A stretch of DNA of 64,000 nucleotides. Origin: RPQJ01 sp963731105. Its GTDB lineage: Bacteria; Pseudomonadota; Gammaproteobacteria; Steroidobacterales; Steroidobacteraceae. The notes under the pieces are model-generated. The model made no database searches and was not told where the DNA came from. It saw only the letters and a program-made list of their open reading frames with translations. Both the position numbers and the translations under genes were made by a program. The DNA lies in the NCBI GenBank assembly GCA_963731105.1, contig CAVSUM010000011.1, forward strand, positions 186,001-250,000, given 5' to 3'. Shown here in pieces: positions 55,398 to 63,825 of the stretch (position 1 is the first letter of the stretch; each line of letters starts with the position of its first letter).

Positions 55398-57540
55398 ATG
55401 AGCACTGCCGTGAAGATTGAGTCCCGGGATGCGCGCAGCATCCCCTTCCAGGAAGCGTCCCTCGACATCTGGGACAAGAAGTACCGCCTGACCGCCAAGG
55501 ACGGCACGCCGATCGACCACTGCATGGACGACACCTACAAGCGTGTCGCCCGCGCGCTGGCCGACGTCGAGCGGGAAGAGGTGCGCGAGCATTGGTACGA
55601 GCAGTTCGTCTGGGCGCTGCGTCGCGGCGCAATCCCGGCGGGCCGCGTCACCTCGAACGCGGGCGCGCAGGAGCACAAGCCGGCGACCTCGACGATCAAC
55701 TGCACGGTGTCGGGCACCATCCGCGACTCGATGGACGACATCCTGGGCAAGGTCCACGAGGCGGGCCTCACGCTCAAGGCCGGCTGCGGCATCGGCTACG
55801 AGTTCTCGACGCTGCGCCCGCGCGGCGCCTACGTGTCGGGTGCGGGCGCCTACACCTCGGGCCCGCTGTCGTTCATGGATATCTACGACAAGATGTGCTT
55901 CACGGTGTCGTCGGCCGGCGGCCGCCGCGGCGCGCAGATGGGCACGTTCGACGTCGGCCACCCGGACGCGATGGAGTTCATCCGCGCCAAGCGCGAGGCC
56001 GGGCGCCTCCGGCAGTTCAACCTGTCGCTGCTCGTCACCGACGAGTTCATGAAGGCGGTGCGCGAGGACCGCGACTGGAAGCTCGCCTTCCCGGTCACGG
56101 CGACCGAGGTCGAGGGCCACGACACCGCCGACGCGGCGAAGTTCGTCTGGCGCGAGTGGCCGACCAGCAACGGCTACGTGCGCAACGACGAAGGCCTGGT
56201 GCTGTGCAAGGTCTACAAGACCCTGCCGGCGAAGCGCATGTGGGACGTGATCATGTCCTCCACCTACGACTTCGCCGAGCCCGGCTTCGTGCTCGTCGAC
56301 CGCGTCAACGAGATGAACAACAACTGGTGGTGCGAGAACATCCGCGCCACCAACCCGTGCGGCGAGCAGCCGCTGCCGCCGTACGGCTCGTGCCTGCTGG
56401 GTTCGATCAACCTGACCAGCTTCGTGCGCGACCCGTTCGCGGACGACGCGCGCTTCGACTGGGACGAGTACCGCGCGGTGGTGAAGGTATTCACGCGCAT
56501 GCTCGACAACGTGGTCGAGGTGAACGGCCTGCCGCTCGAGCAGCAGCGCAACGAGATCATGCGCAAGCGCCGCCACGGCATGGGCTTCCTCGGCCTCGGC
56601 TCCACCATCACCATGCTCGGCATGAAATACGGCTCGCGCGACGCGGTCGCCTTCACCGAGCGCGTGTCGAAGGAACTCGCGCTCGCCGGCTGGGAAGCCG
56701 CGCTCGACCTGGCGCGGGAGAAAGGCCCGGCGCCGATCATGCTCGAGGAGTTCGAGGTCACGCCGGAGATGCTGCGCAAGCGGCCGGAGATGAAGCGCGA
56801 CGGCGTCCGCGCCGGGCAGAAGCTGCCGGGGCGCGTGCTGCACGCCCGCTACAGCCGCTACATGCAGCGCGTCGCCGAGGCGGCTCCCGAGCTGGTGGAC
56901 GAGCTCGCCAAGGTCGGCGCGCGCTTCACGCACCACAGCTCGATCGCGCCCACCGGCACGATCTCGCTGTCGCTCGCCAACAACGCCTCGAACGGCATCG
57001 AGCCGTCGTTCGCGCACCATTACTTCCGCAACGTGATCCGCGAGGGCCGCAAGACCAAGGAGCGCATCGACGTGTTCTCCTTCGAGCTGCTGGCCTACCG
57101 CGAGCTGGTGAACCGGGGCGCGATGCCGGGCGGCACGACCGCCGACCGACAAGTTGCCGGAGTACTTCACGACCGCCGACGACGTCACGCCGCGCGAGCA
57201 CGTCGACATCCAGGCCGCGGCGCAGAAGTGGGTCGACTCGTCGATCTCGAAGACGGCCAACGTCCCGACCGACTACCGCTACGACGACTTCAAGGACATC
57301 TACCTGTACGCGCACGAGCAGGGCCTCAAGGGCTGCACCACGTTCCGCTTCAACCCGGAGGCGTTCCAGGGCGTGCTGGTCAAGGAAGAGGACCTGAAGA
57401 ACACCACCTACGTGTTCACGCTCGACGACGGCACCGAGGTGTCGCTCAAGGGCGACGAGCAGATCGAGTACGACGGCGAGATGCACACCGCGGCGAACCT
57501 GTTCGACGCGCTGAAGGAAGGCTATTACGGCAAGTTCTGA
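55398..57540 (+). CDS. nrdJa: Class II ribonucleotide reductase large part (NrdJa), frameshifted as read
   Basis: Adenosylcobalamin-dependent ribonucleotide reductase, which makes dNTPs with or without oxygen. Visible: RGAIPAGRVTSNAG, INCTVSGTIRDSMDDILGKVHEAGLTLKAGCGIGY, SFMDIYDKMCFTVSSAGGRRGAQM, and the active-site finger loop NPCGEQPLPPYGSCLLGSINL. After GAMPGGTTAD the frame changes, continuing as KLPEYFTTADDVTPREHVD to LKEGYYGKF; one extra C at 57145-57147 explains it, and the corrected length is 713. As in Pseudomonas, the C-terminal part is a separate gene (nrdJb) 31 bp downstream. NrdR boxes upstream. Confidence 0.92.
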
Positions 57541-57571
57541 GGCGCCGCCGCGGCGGCGCCGGAGTGGCAAG

Positions 57572-58288
57572 ATGAGCGCACAGAAGATCGACAGGAAGAT
57601 CGTCAAGTACCGGGTGGTCACGCCCGGCGACAAGGCCGCGGCGAAGGCCGAGGCGAAGCGCGAGGAGACGCTGGTCGAGGCGCGCGACTCCAAGGTCATC
57701 TGGATGCACGAGAAGCTCGAGCGTCCGGAGATGCTGGTCGGCTCGACCTACAAGATCAAGACGCCGGTGTCGGACCACGCGATGTACGTGACCATCAACG
57801 ACATCGTGCTGAACGAGGGCACCGAGCACGAGCAGCGGCGGCCGTTCGAGATCTTCATCAACTCGAAGAACCTCGATCACTTCCAGTGGATCGTGGCACT
57901 CACCCGGATCATCTCCGCGGTGTTCCGCAAGGGCGGCGACGTCACCTTCCTGGTCGAGGAGCTGAAGGCGGTGTTCGACCCGCGCGGCGGCTACTGGCAG
58001 GCGGGCGGCAAGTTCATGCCGTCGATCATCGCCGAGCTCGGCCACGTGATCGAGAAGCACCTGCAGATGATCGGCCTGCTGCGCGACCCGGAGATGGACG
58101 AGCACCGCCGCAAGCTGATCGAGGACAAGCGCACCGAGTACGAGGCGCGCCAGAAGCAGCAGGACGCGTTCGCCAAGAGCCACTATCCGCAGGGCGCGCA
58201 GCTGTGCACCAAGTGCAGCACCGCGGCGGTGGTGATGATGGACGGCTGCATGACCTGCCTGAACTGCGGCGACTCGAAGTGCGGCTGA
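57572..58288 (+). CDS. nrdJb: Class II ribonucleotide reductase C-terminal subunit (NrdJb)
   Basis: A 238-residue protein carrying the TSCPD-type domain (HAMYVTINDIVLNEGTEHEQRRPFEIFINSKN) and, at the C terminus, a zinc-ribbon-like run of cysteines (LCTKCSTAAVVMMDGCMTCLNCGDSKCG), which serves to re-reduce the active-site disulfide. Matches the Pseudomonas NrdJb, which is needed for activity of the split enzyme. Followed by a terminator. Confidence 0.9.
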   Translation: MSAQKIDRKIVKYRVVTPGDKAAAKAEAKREETLVEARDSKVIWMHEKLERPEMLVGSTYKIKTPVSDHAMYVTINDIVLNEGTEHEQRRPFEIFINSKNLDHFQWIVALTRIISAVFRKGGDVTFLVEELKAVFDPRGGYWQAGGKFMPSIIAELGHVIEKHLQMIGLLRDPEMDEHRRKLIEDKRTEYEARQKQQDAFAKSHYPQGAQLCTKCSTAAVVMMDGCMTCLNCGDSKCG

Positions 58289-58383
58289 GCGCGGCCGCCA
58301 GGGTTCCCCACGCGCTGCGGCCGGAATTCCCGCCGGCCTCCCGGTGACCCGGGGCGCTCCCGACGGAGTGCGGCGCGATCCTG

Positions 58384-58412
58384 AGAGGCGGCCCACGGGC
58401 CGCCTCTTTTTC
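58384..58412 (+). terminator. Intrinsic terminator behind nrdJb
   Basis: A 10-bp stem (GAGGCGGCCC/GGGCCGCCTC) is directly followed by TTTTTCT, about 95 bp after the nrdJb stop. A classic rho-independent form. Confidence 0.88.
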
Positions 58413-58436
58413 TGTCCACGACGCGGCGCGCCTCTC

Positions 58437-58442
58437 TATAAT
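58437..58442 (+). promoter_or_regulatory. -10 box of the L,D-transpeptidase gene
   Basis: TATAAT ends 9 bp before the ATG at 58452, so transcription would start about 3 nt before the start codon and the mRNA would be leaderless or nearly so. No clear -35 box and no Shine-Dalgarno sequence fit in the gap. Confidence 0.55.
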
Positions 58443-58451
58443 CCGCGCCCG

Positions 58452-59153
58452 ATGAAGACCATCCGTCCCCTCGCGCGCGCCGGCCTCGCCGCCGTGCTGC
58501 TGGCTATCGCCGGACTCGCGGCGGCACAAGGCTTCAGCTCGGTGTCCAGCCAGCCGCCGGCGCAACGGCCGGTGGCGCCTGCCGCCAGCACGACTCCGGT
58601 GGCGCCTGCCGCCGTCACCACGCCGGCGGCGGCCAGCGTCGCGACGGCGTTCACGTCCGTCTCGAGCCTGGGCCCCGACGGCTCGCTGCCTGCGACCGGC
58701 GCGGGCCCGCAGCTGCCGTCGAGCGCGCCGGTCGCCGAGCGCATCGTGATCGAGAAGCGCACGCGCCGGCTGCTGCTCATGAACGGCGGCGAGGTGGTCG
58801 CGGCCTACCCGGTCAAGCTCGGCCTCAGCCCGGTCGGCCACAAGCAGTACGAGGGCGATTTCCGCACGCCGGAGGGCAGCTACCTGCTGTCGCGGCGCAA
58901 CCCGCGCAGCGAGTTCTTCCTGTCGCTCGAGGTGTCGTACCCGAACGAGGCCGACCGCGCGCGTGCCAAGGCCCAAGGCCTGCGTCCCGGCGGCCTGATC
59001 ATGATCCACGGCCAGCCCAACGTACGGACGCGCCCGCCCGAGTACTACGCGAACAACGACTGGACCAACGGCTGCATCGCAGTCAGCAACTCGGACATGA
59101 TCGACATCTGGCAACGGACCCGGGTCGGGATGCCGATCGAGATCCGGCCGTGA
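58452..59153 (+). CDS. L,D-transpeptidase (YkuD domain)
   Basis: A 233-residue exported peptidoglycan enzyme. Signal peptide (RAGLAAVLLAIAGLAAAQG), a Pro/Ala/Thr-rich linker with two PVAPAA(S/V)TTP repeats (residues 38-55), then the YkuD domain with the catalytic signature HGQPN...DWTNGCIAVSN, Cys near residue 214. It would form 3-3 cross-links or anchor proteins to the wall. Overlaps ppnN by one base (TGATG). Confidence 0.9.
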   Translation: MKTIRPLARAGLAAVLLAIAGLAAAQGFSSVSSQPPAQRPVAPAASTTPVAPAAVTTPAAASVATAFTSVSSLGPDGSLPATGAGPQLPSSAPVAERIVIEKRTRRLLLMNGGEVVAAYPVKLGLSPVGHKQYEGDFRTPEGSYLLSRRNPRSEFFLSLEVSYPNEADRARAKAQGLRPGGLIMIHGQPNVRTRPPEYYANNDWTNGCIAVSNSDMIDIWQRTRVGMPIEIRP

Positions 59154-60553
59154 TGCGCCACGTCGAGGTGTCGGTCCCGCCGCTCGACGAGCAGGACTCG
59201 GTCGACGCGCGGGTGACGCCGACCGGCAGCCTCGAGAACCTGTCGCAGCAGGAAGTGGACCGGCTGCTCGACTCCTCGCGCGGCGGCCTGTACGAGCTGT
59301 ACCGGCGCTGCTCGCTGGCGGTGCTGAACGCCGGCGGCGAGACCGACGACGCGCGGGCGATCTTCGAGCGCCACGCCGGGTTCGACATCCGCATCGAGCG
59401 CAAGGCCTGGGGCGTGAAGCTCGACCTGCACAACGCCCCGGCAGCGGCGTTCGTGGACGGCCGCATGATCCGCGGCATCCAGGAGCACCTGTTCGCGGTG
59501 CTGCGCGACATCCTCTACATCCACGGCGAGGTGTACGAGCACGGCAGCATCGCGCTCGCCGATTCCGAGGGCATCACCAACGCCGTGTACCGCATCCTGC
59601 GCAACGCGGGCCTGCTGCGCCCGCGCGTGCGGCCGGACATGGTCGTGTGCTGGGGCGGACACTCGATCAGCCGCGAGGAATACGACTACACGAAGAAGGT
59701 GGGCTATGAGCTCGGCCTGCGCGGCCTCAACGTCTGCACCGGCTGCGGGCCGGGCGCGATGAAGGGGCCGATGAAGGGCGCCACCATCGGCCACTCCAAG
59801 CAGCGCATCCGCGACGGGCGCTACGTGGGCCTCACCGAGCCCGGCATCGTCGCCGCCGAGCCGCCCAACGCGATCGTCAACCAGCTGGTGATCCTGCCCG
59901 ACATCGAAAAGCGCCTCGAGGCGTTCGTGCGTACCGGCCACGGCATCGTCGTGTTCCCGGGCGGCGCCGGCACCGCCGAGGAGATCCTCTACCTGCTCGG
60001 CATCCTGCTGCATCCGCGCAACGAACAGCAGCCGTTCCCGGTGGTGTTCACCGGGCCGGCGGCGAGTGCTGCGTACTTCGAGCAGATCGACGCCTTCCTC
60101 GCGGCGACGCTCGGGCCGCTCGCGCGGCAGTGCTACCGCATCGTGCTCGACGACCCCGCCGAGGTCGCGCGCGAGATGCTGCGCGGCATGGATGCGGTGC
60201 GTGAGTTCCGCCGGCGCAGGAGCGACGCCTACAACTTCAACTGGCTGCTCGAGGTGCCGCACGCGCTGCAGCAGCCGTTCGAACCGACGCACGAGGCGAT
60301 GGCCGCGCTCGAGATCCGCCGCGGCATGGAGCCGCACGCGCTGGCGTCCGAGCTGCGCCGGGCGTTCTCCGGCATCGTCGCCGGCAACGTCAAGGAGACG
60401 GGCCTCCGCCTGATCGAACAGCGCGGGCCGTTCGAGATCCACGGCGATGCCGAACTGCTCAGGCCGCTCGACGCGCTGCTCGCGTCGTTCGTGAGCCAGC
60501 GGCGCATGAAGATCGCCGGCCACTACCAGCCCTGCTACCGCGTCGTCGCCTGA
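59153..60553 (+). CDS. ppnN: Nucleotide 5'-monophosphate nucleosidase PpnN (YgdH)
   Basis: A 466-residue protein of the LOG-like family with N- and C-terminal extensions, as in E. coli PpnN, which cleaves nucleoside monophosphates and is stimulated by (p)ppGpp. Features: VCWGGHSISREEYDYTKKVGYELGLRGLNVCTG, the nucleotide motif GIVVFPGGAGTAEEILYLLG, and a conserved C-terminal domain. ATG 59153 overlaps the upstream stop; GTG 59150 is possible. Confidence 0.93.
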   Translation: MRHVEVSVPPLDEQDSVDARVTPTGSLENLSQQEVDRLLDSSRGGLYELYRRCSLAVLNAGGETDDARAIFERHAGFDIRIERKAWGVKLDLHNAPAAAFVDGRMIRGIQEHLFAVLRDILYIHGEVYEHGSIALADSEGITNAVYRILRNAGLLRPRVRPDMVVCWGGHSISREEYDYTKKVGYELGLRGLNVCTGCGPGAMKGPMKGATIGHSKQRIRDGRYVGLTEPGIVAAEPPNAIVNQLVILPDIEKRLEAFVRTGHGIVVFPGGAGTAEEILYLLGILLHPRNEQQPFPVVFTGPAASAAYFEQIDAFLAATLGPLARQCYRIVLDDPAEVAREMLRGMDAVREFRRRRSDAYNFNWLLEVPHALQQPFEPTHEAMAALEIRRGMEPHALASELRRAFSGIVAGNVKETGLRLIEQRGPFEIHGDAELLRPLDALLASFVSQRRMKIAGHYQPCYRVVA

Positions 60554-60656
60554 CCGGCGGCCGGCGGCCCGGCACCACCACCGCCATCTGTGACTCAGTA
60601 CCGGACGCGTCGCCCGGAGTGCCGTAGCTTGCCCGGCAACCGAGCGGTGACATGCC

Positions 60657-60911
60657 ATGACCGAGCCAAAAGACGCCCCGCGACGCAGCGGACCCCCAGG
60701 AACCGACGGTCTGTCGGACACCGCGGTGCGCCGCCTCAAGTTCGGCGCGGCCTCGGAGGGCTGGGAGGCTTACTCGAGCTGGCTCGACCGGGTGCGGCAG
60801 ACGCCCGGGGCGACGTCCCGCCAGGCCGTGATCGCCAAGGCGCTCTACAGCGTGTCGAGCTACAAGAACTGGGCCGACAAGGCCAAGGGCGCGTTCGACG
60901 ACGGCAAGTAA
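60657..60911 (+). CDS. Small hypothetical protein
   Basis: An 84-residue soluble protein without a recognised family. The N-terminal 20 residues are polar and Pro-rich; the rest is predicted helical with conserved-looking aromatic positions (GWEAYSSWLDRVRQTPG, YSVSSYKNWADKAKG). Coding is supported by codon use and by the closely following small membrane-protein gene. No function can be proposed. Confidence 0.6.
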   Translation: MTEPKDAPRRSGPPGTDGLSDTAVRRLKFGAASEGWEAYSSWLDRVRQTPGATSRQAVIAKALYSVSSYKNWADKAKGAFDDGK

Positions 60912-60917
60912 GCCCGC

Positions 60918-61082
60918 ATGGAGCGCGTCCTCAAGCTGCTCGACGATCTCGACGACTTCCTGGCCGTGACCCGGCTGCAGGCGGGTCCGGTGGCGATCAC
61001 CCTGGTGCTGCTGGTGCTGTTCGTGGCCGTCGTCGGCGCGATCTTCGTCCTCGGCCCGCCGGACCTGCGCGCCGCGCCCTGA
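60918..61082 (+). CDS. Small single-helix membrane protein
   Basis: A 54-residue ORF starting 6 bp after the previous gene. An acidic amphipathic start (ERVLKLLDDLDDFLAV) precedes a single strong transmembrane helix (GPVAITLVLLVLFVAVVGAI). Likely co-transcribed with the preceding gene. No family recognised; existence rests on position and composition. Confidence 0.5.
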   Translation: MERVLKLLDDLDDFLAVTRLQAGPVAITLVLLVLFVAVVGAIFVLGPPDLRAAP

Positions 61083-61097
61083 CGCCGGGCGGCCGTC

Positions 61098-61724
61098 TCA
61101 GCGCACCGCCGGGTTCAGGCTGTAGGTCCCCGTCAGGCGCGCCTCCGCCAGCACGTGCCCCTCGAGTGCCGCGCGCACCTGCGCGCCGGTGAACGCGCCG
61201 TCGACCGGGCAGCGCGCGAGGTCGGTGGCCAGCAGCACGAAATGATAGTGGTGCAGCAGCTCGTCGTTCCACGGCGGACACGGGCCGTCGTAGCCGAAGT
61301 ACTGGCCGCCCATCGCGGCGTCGCCGCCGAACCACAGCGTGTAGTCATTGATGCCCTGTCGCGCGCCCGCGGGCCCGGCGGGTGACTGCTTGCCTTGCGC
61401 GACCACGCCGTCGGCGCAGGCCCCGGCGGCGATCTCGCGCACCGTCGGCGCGATGTCCACCATCGTCCAGTGGAAGAAGTCGGCGCGCGGCAGGCTCGCC
61501 GGCACCGTGCGGCCTTCCTGGTTGACGTCGTCGGCGCGGGTCGGCACGTCGCTGTCGTAGCAGATCAGAACCAGCGAGCGCGCCGCCGCCGGCACGCCGC
61601 TCCACGACAGCTGCGGATTGCGGTTGCCGCCGAAGCGCGCGTGCTGCGCCGGATCAGGGACGCAGAACGCGAACTCGCCGGGAATGCGCGCGAGGTGGCC
61701 AAAGCTCGAGGATGTCAGTTGCAC
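61098..61724 (-). CDS. YbhB/YbcL family Raf-kinase-inhibitor-like protein (PEBP)
   Basis: A 208-residue protein with the PEBP fold: GNRNPQLSWSGVPAAARSLVLICYD-type ligand pocket, FFHWTMVDIAP, and YFGYDGPCPPWNDELLHHYHFVLLA. It is somewhat longer than YbhB. Bacterial members bind anions or small ligands; their role is unclear. GTG 61724 is chosen because AGGAGAG lies a suitable distance upstream; an earlier in-frame codon at 61766 has no such site. Confidence 0.87.
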   Translation of the reverse strand: MQLTSSSFGHLARIPGEFAFCVPDPAQHARFGGNRNPQLSWSGVPAAARSLVLICYDSDVPTRADDVNQEGRTVPASLPRADFFHWTMVDIAPTVREIAAGACADGVVAQGKQSPAGPAGARQGINDYTLWFGGDAAMGGQYFGYDGPCPPWNDELLHHYHFVLLATDLARCPVDGAFTGAQVRAALEGHVLAEARLTGTYSLNPAVR

Positions 61725-61795
61725 GGCGGCTCTCCTGTCCGGTGGGGCCGGCGTCGATTCTGGCACACTGCGCGCCGGTCCCGAGGGAGGTGCGA

Positions 61796-62458
61796 GTGCA
61801 GCCAGTGTTTCGTCCGCCTGTGCCGCAGGCGGTGGTCATCGACGGACCCGCCGGGGCACTCGAGGCGCGCATCGAGGAGCCGGTGCCCGGCGCCGCGCCT
61901 CTCGCGGTCGGGGTGGTGTGCCATCCACACCCGTTGTACGGCGGCACCCTGCAGAACAAGGTGGTGCACACGCTCGCGCGCGCCATGCAGGAACACGGCG
62001 CACCGACGGTGCGCTTCAACTTTCGCGGCGTGGGCGCCAGTGCCGGCAGCTACGACGGTGGCGCGGGCGAGCTCGAGGACGCGCTTGCGGCCTGCGAGTG
62101 GGCGCGGCGGCGCTGGGGCTGCGAGTCGCTGCTGCTCGCGGGATTCTCGTTCGGCGCGGCGGTCGCGCTGCAGGCGGCGGGACGCGTGCGGCCACACGCG
62201 CTGGTGACGGTAGCACCACCGGTCGGGCGCATCATCGTCACGCCGGTGGCGAGGCCGCCGTGCCCGTGGCTGGTGGTGCAGGGCGACCAGGACGAACTGG
62301 TGGATGCGGCTGAAGTGCGCCGCTGGGTCGATGACTTTGCGCCGCCGCCGCGCCTCGTGATGCTCGAGGGTGCGGAGCACTTCTTCCACGGCAGGCTCGC
62401 TGAACTGCGTGCCGCGGTGCGCGGATTCCTGTCGGGCGAGGGGCCACTGGGGCCCTGA
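61796..62458 (+). CDS. Alpha/beta hydrolase
   Basis: A 220-residue serine hydrolase of the dienelactone-hydrolase/YfhR-like group. HPHPLYGGTLQNKVVHTLARAM is the typical oxyanion region, GFSFGAA the nucleophile elbow, GDQDELVD the acid and EGAEHFFHGRL the catalytic His. Start GTG 61796 has GGAGG five bases upstream; an earlier in-frame start would overlap the divergent PEBP gene. Substrate unknown. Confidence 0.88.
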   Translation: MQPVFRPPVPQAVVIDGPAGALEARIEEPVPGAAPLAVGVVCHPHPLYGGTLQNKVVHTLARAMQEHGAPTVRFNFRGVGASAGSYDGGAGELEDALAACEWARRRWGCESLLLAGFSFGAAVALQAAGRVRPHALVTVAPPVGRIIVTPVARPPCPWLVVQGDQDELVDAAEVRRWVDDFAPPPRLVMLEGAEHFFHGRLAELRAAVRGFLSGEGPLGP

Positions 62459-62483
62459 AAACCAGGGCGGCGCGTGGCCGCCC
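62456..62483 (-). terminator. Likely terminator behind the HU-like gene
   Basis: On the minus strand a 7-bp stem (GGGCGGC/GCCGCCC) is followed by TGGTTTTC, 22 bp after the HU-like stop. Moderate T-tract; it may also serve the convergent hydrolase gene. Confidence 0.5.
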
Positions 62484-62504
62484 CGGCGGGAAATCACTGC
62501 AAGC

Positions 62505-62816
62505 TCAGTTCACGAAGCCCTTGAGGTTCTTCAGGGGCATGACGCGGACCTTCTTGCTGGCCGGCTTGGCCTTGAACACCATCTTCTCGCCCGTGAACGG
62601 GTTGATGCCTTCGCGCGCCTTGGTGGCGGGCTTCTTCACGACCTTCATCTTGGCGAGGCCCGGCAGCGTGAACAGGCCGTGGCTCTTCAGGCTCTTGCGG
62701 ATGACGGTGTTGAGCGAATCGAAAACCCCGCTGACCTGCTTCTTCGACAGCCCGGTGTCCTTCGAGATCGTGGCGAGGATGTCGGACTTCGTCGGTGCAG
62801 AACTCTTCTTGGCCAT
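62505..62816 (-). CDS. HU/IHF-family DNA-binding protein
   Basis: A 103-residue nucleoid protein of the HU superfamily: KSDILATISKDTGLSKKQVSGVFDSLNTVIRKSL at the N terminus and the DNA-contacting arm region INPFTGEKMVFKAKPASKKVRVMPLKNLKGFVN. It is longer than ordinary HU (90) with a few extra N-terminal residues (AKKSSAPT) and the FTLPGLAKMKVVKKPATKA pattern seen in the divergent HU-like group of gammaproteobacteria. Confidence 0.88.
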   Translation of the reverse strand: MAKKSSAPTKSDILATISKDTGLSKKQVSGVFDSLNTVIRKSLKSHGLFTLPGLAKMKVVKKPATKAREGINPFTGEKMVFKAKPASKKVRVMPLKNLKGFVN

Positions 62817-62937
62817 TTAAGTCTCCTGTGGATGGATCGCGGGCCGCTGGCCCCGTTGAATCGTTGGCGCGGGGAAAATAGCACAACTCCGCACGCGGTT
62901 TAAACGCTCCCGAGCCTTTTTTTTCAGGTCCGCAGCG

Positions 62938-63435
62938 TCATCCGGCGACGAACTCGCGCTTGAACTGCACCGAATACTTGCCCGGGCGGTCGAGCGGCGA
63001 GGCGTCGATGTCGAACACCAGGATCTCGGTGCCGCTAATGCCGACCTCGCCGATGAAATACACCGAGGTGCCTTCCGTGATGCGGCGCACCTCGAGGTTC
63101 TTCAGCTGGCCGTTCAGGTTGTAGGCGCGCGCCGTGACGGTGCCGTCGACCGGCGTGGTGCGCCCGTCCGGCTCCTTGCGCAGCAGCGAGACGTTGAGCA
63201 GCACGCGGTTGGCGCTGCGTTCGATGCCGTAGGCGCGCGCCACGGTCGGCGTCAGCTCGTCGGTGCGCACGGCGTTGTAGTGCAGCACGAAGTCGCCGAA
63301 GTCCTGGTGCGTGGGCTCGCTCGGCGTGGCGGGCCGGGCCTGCCCCGGCTCCGGTCCGCCGGAATTGCACCCGGCGATGGCGAGGACGGTACAGGCCAGG
63401 AGCCCCGAGACCAACAGCGCGGCATGGCGTCGCAT
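62938..63435 (-). CDS. DUF4426 lipoprotein
   Basis: A 165-residue exported protein with a lipobox-type signal (ALLVSGLLACTVLAIAGC, Cys23) and a beta-rich body: DFGDFVLHYNAVRTDELTPTVARAYGIERSANRVLLNVSLL and ISGTEILVFDIDASP...YSVQFKREF, the pattern of the DUF4426 family found in gammaproteobacteria near yggT/yggU. Function unknown. Confidence 0.85.
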   Translation of the reverse strand: MRRHAALLVSGLLACTVLAIAGCNSGGPEPGQARPATPSEPTHQDFGDFVLHYNAVRTDELTPTVARAYGIERSANRVLLNVSLLRKEPDGRTTPVDGTVTARAYNLNGQLKNLEVRRITEGTSVYFIGEVGISGTEILVFDIDASPLDRPGKYSVQFKREFVAG

Positions 63436-63519
63436 CGTCGTTTCCCCCTGAGTTTCCCCTGCAGCAGTCGACTCTCAATATAGTCCAAGCAGCGGCGGAT
63501 TGGCGCATCGATTGCGGGC

Positions 63520-63816
63520 TCAGGCGCAGCCGACCAGTTCGCGCAGTGCAACAGGCACCGGCGGGGCGCCGCGCAATCGCAGGCGCTTGTCGCGGCCAGC
63601 GAGGCCGTGCTCGATCACGACCTGCGCGCGCGGCAGGCCGAAGGTCGCGGCGACGAACTCGACGAGTGCCGCATTCGCCTTGCCGTCCACCGGCGGTGCC
63701 TGCAGGCGCACCTTGAGTCGCTCGCCGTGCAGGCCGGCGATTGCGGTTGCGGAGGCACGCGGCTGCACCCGGACGTCGAGCACCAGGTCGGATCCGTCGC
63801 GACGTCCGGCGGGCAA
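63520..63816 (-). CDS. yggU: DUF167 family protein YggU
   Basis: A 98-residue protein with LDVRVQPRASATAIAGLHGERLKVRLQAPPVDGKANAAL and LPRAQVVIEHGLAGRDKRLRLRG, the whole DUF167 pattern. The start is a TTG at 63816, four codons after the yggT stop and in the same frame. Small conserved protein of unknown role, usually coded with yggT as here. Confidence 0.9.
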   Translation of the reverse strand: MPAGRRDGSDLVLDVRVQPRASATAIAGLHGERLKVRLQAPPVDGKANAALVEFVAATFGLPRAQVVIEHGLAGRDKRLRLRGAPPVPVALRELVGCA

Positions 63817-63825
63817 GCGCGTGCC

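Noticed and set aside
62905..62924. T8 run after GCTCCCGAGC as a terminator
   Set aside because: Only a 4-bp stem and no gene on that strand ending close upstream.
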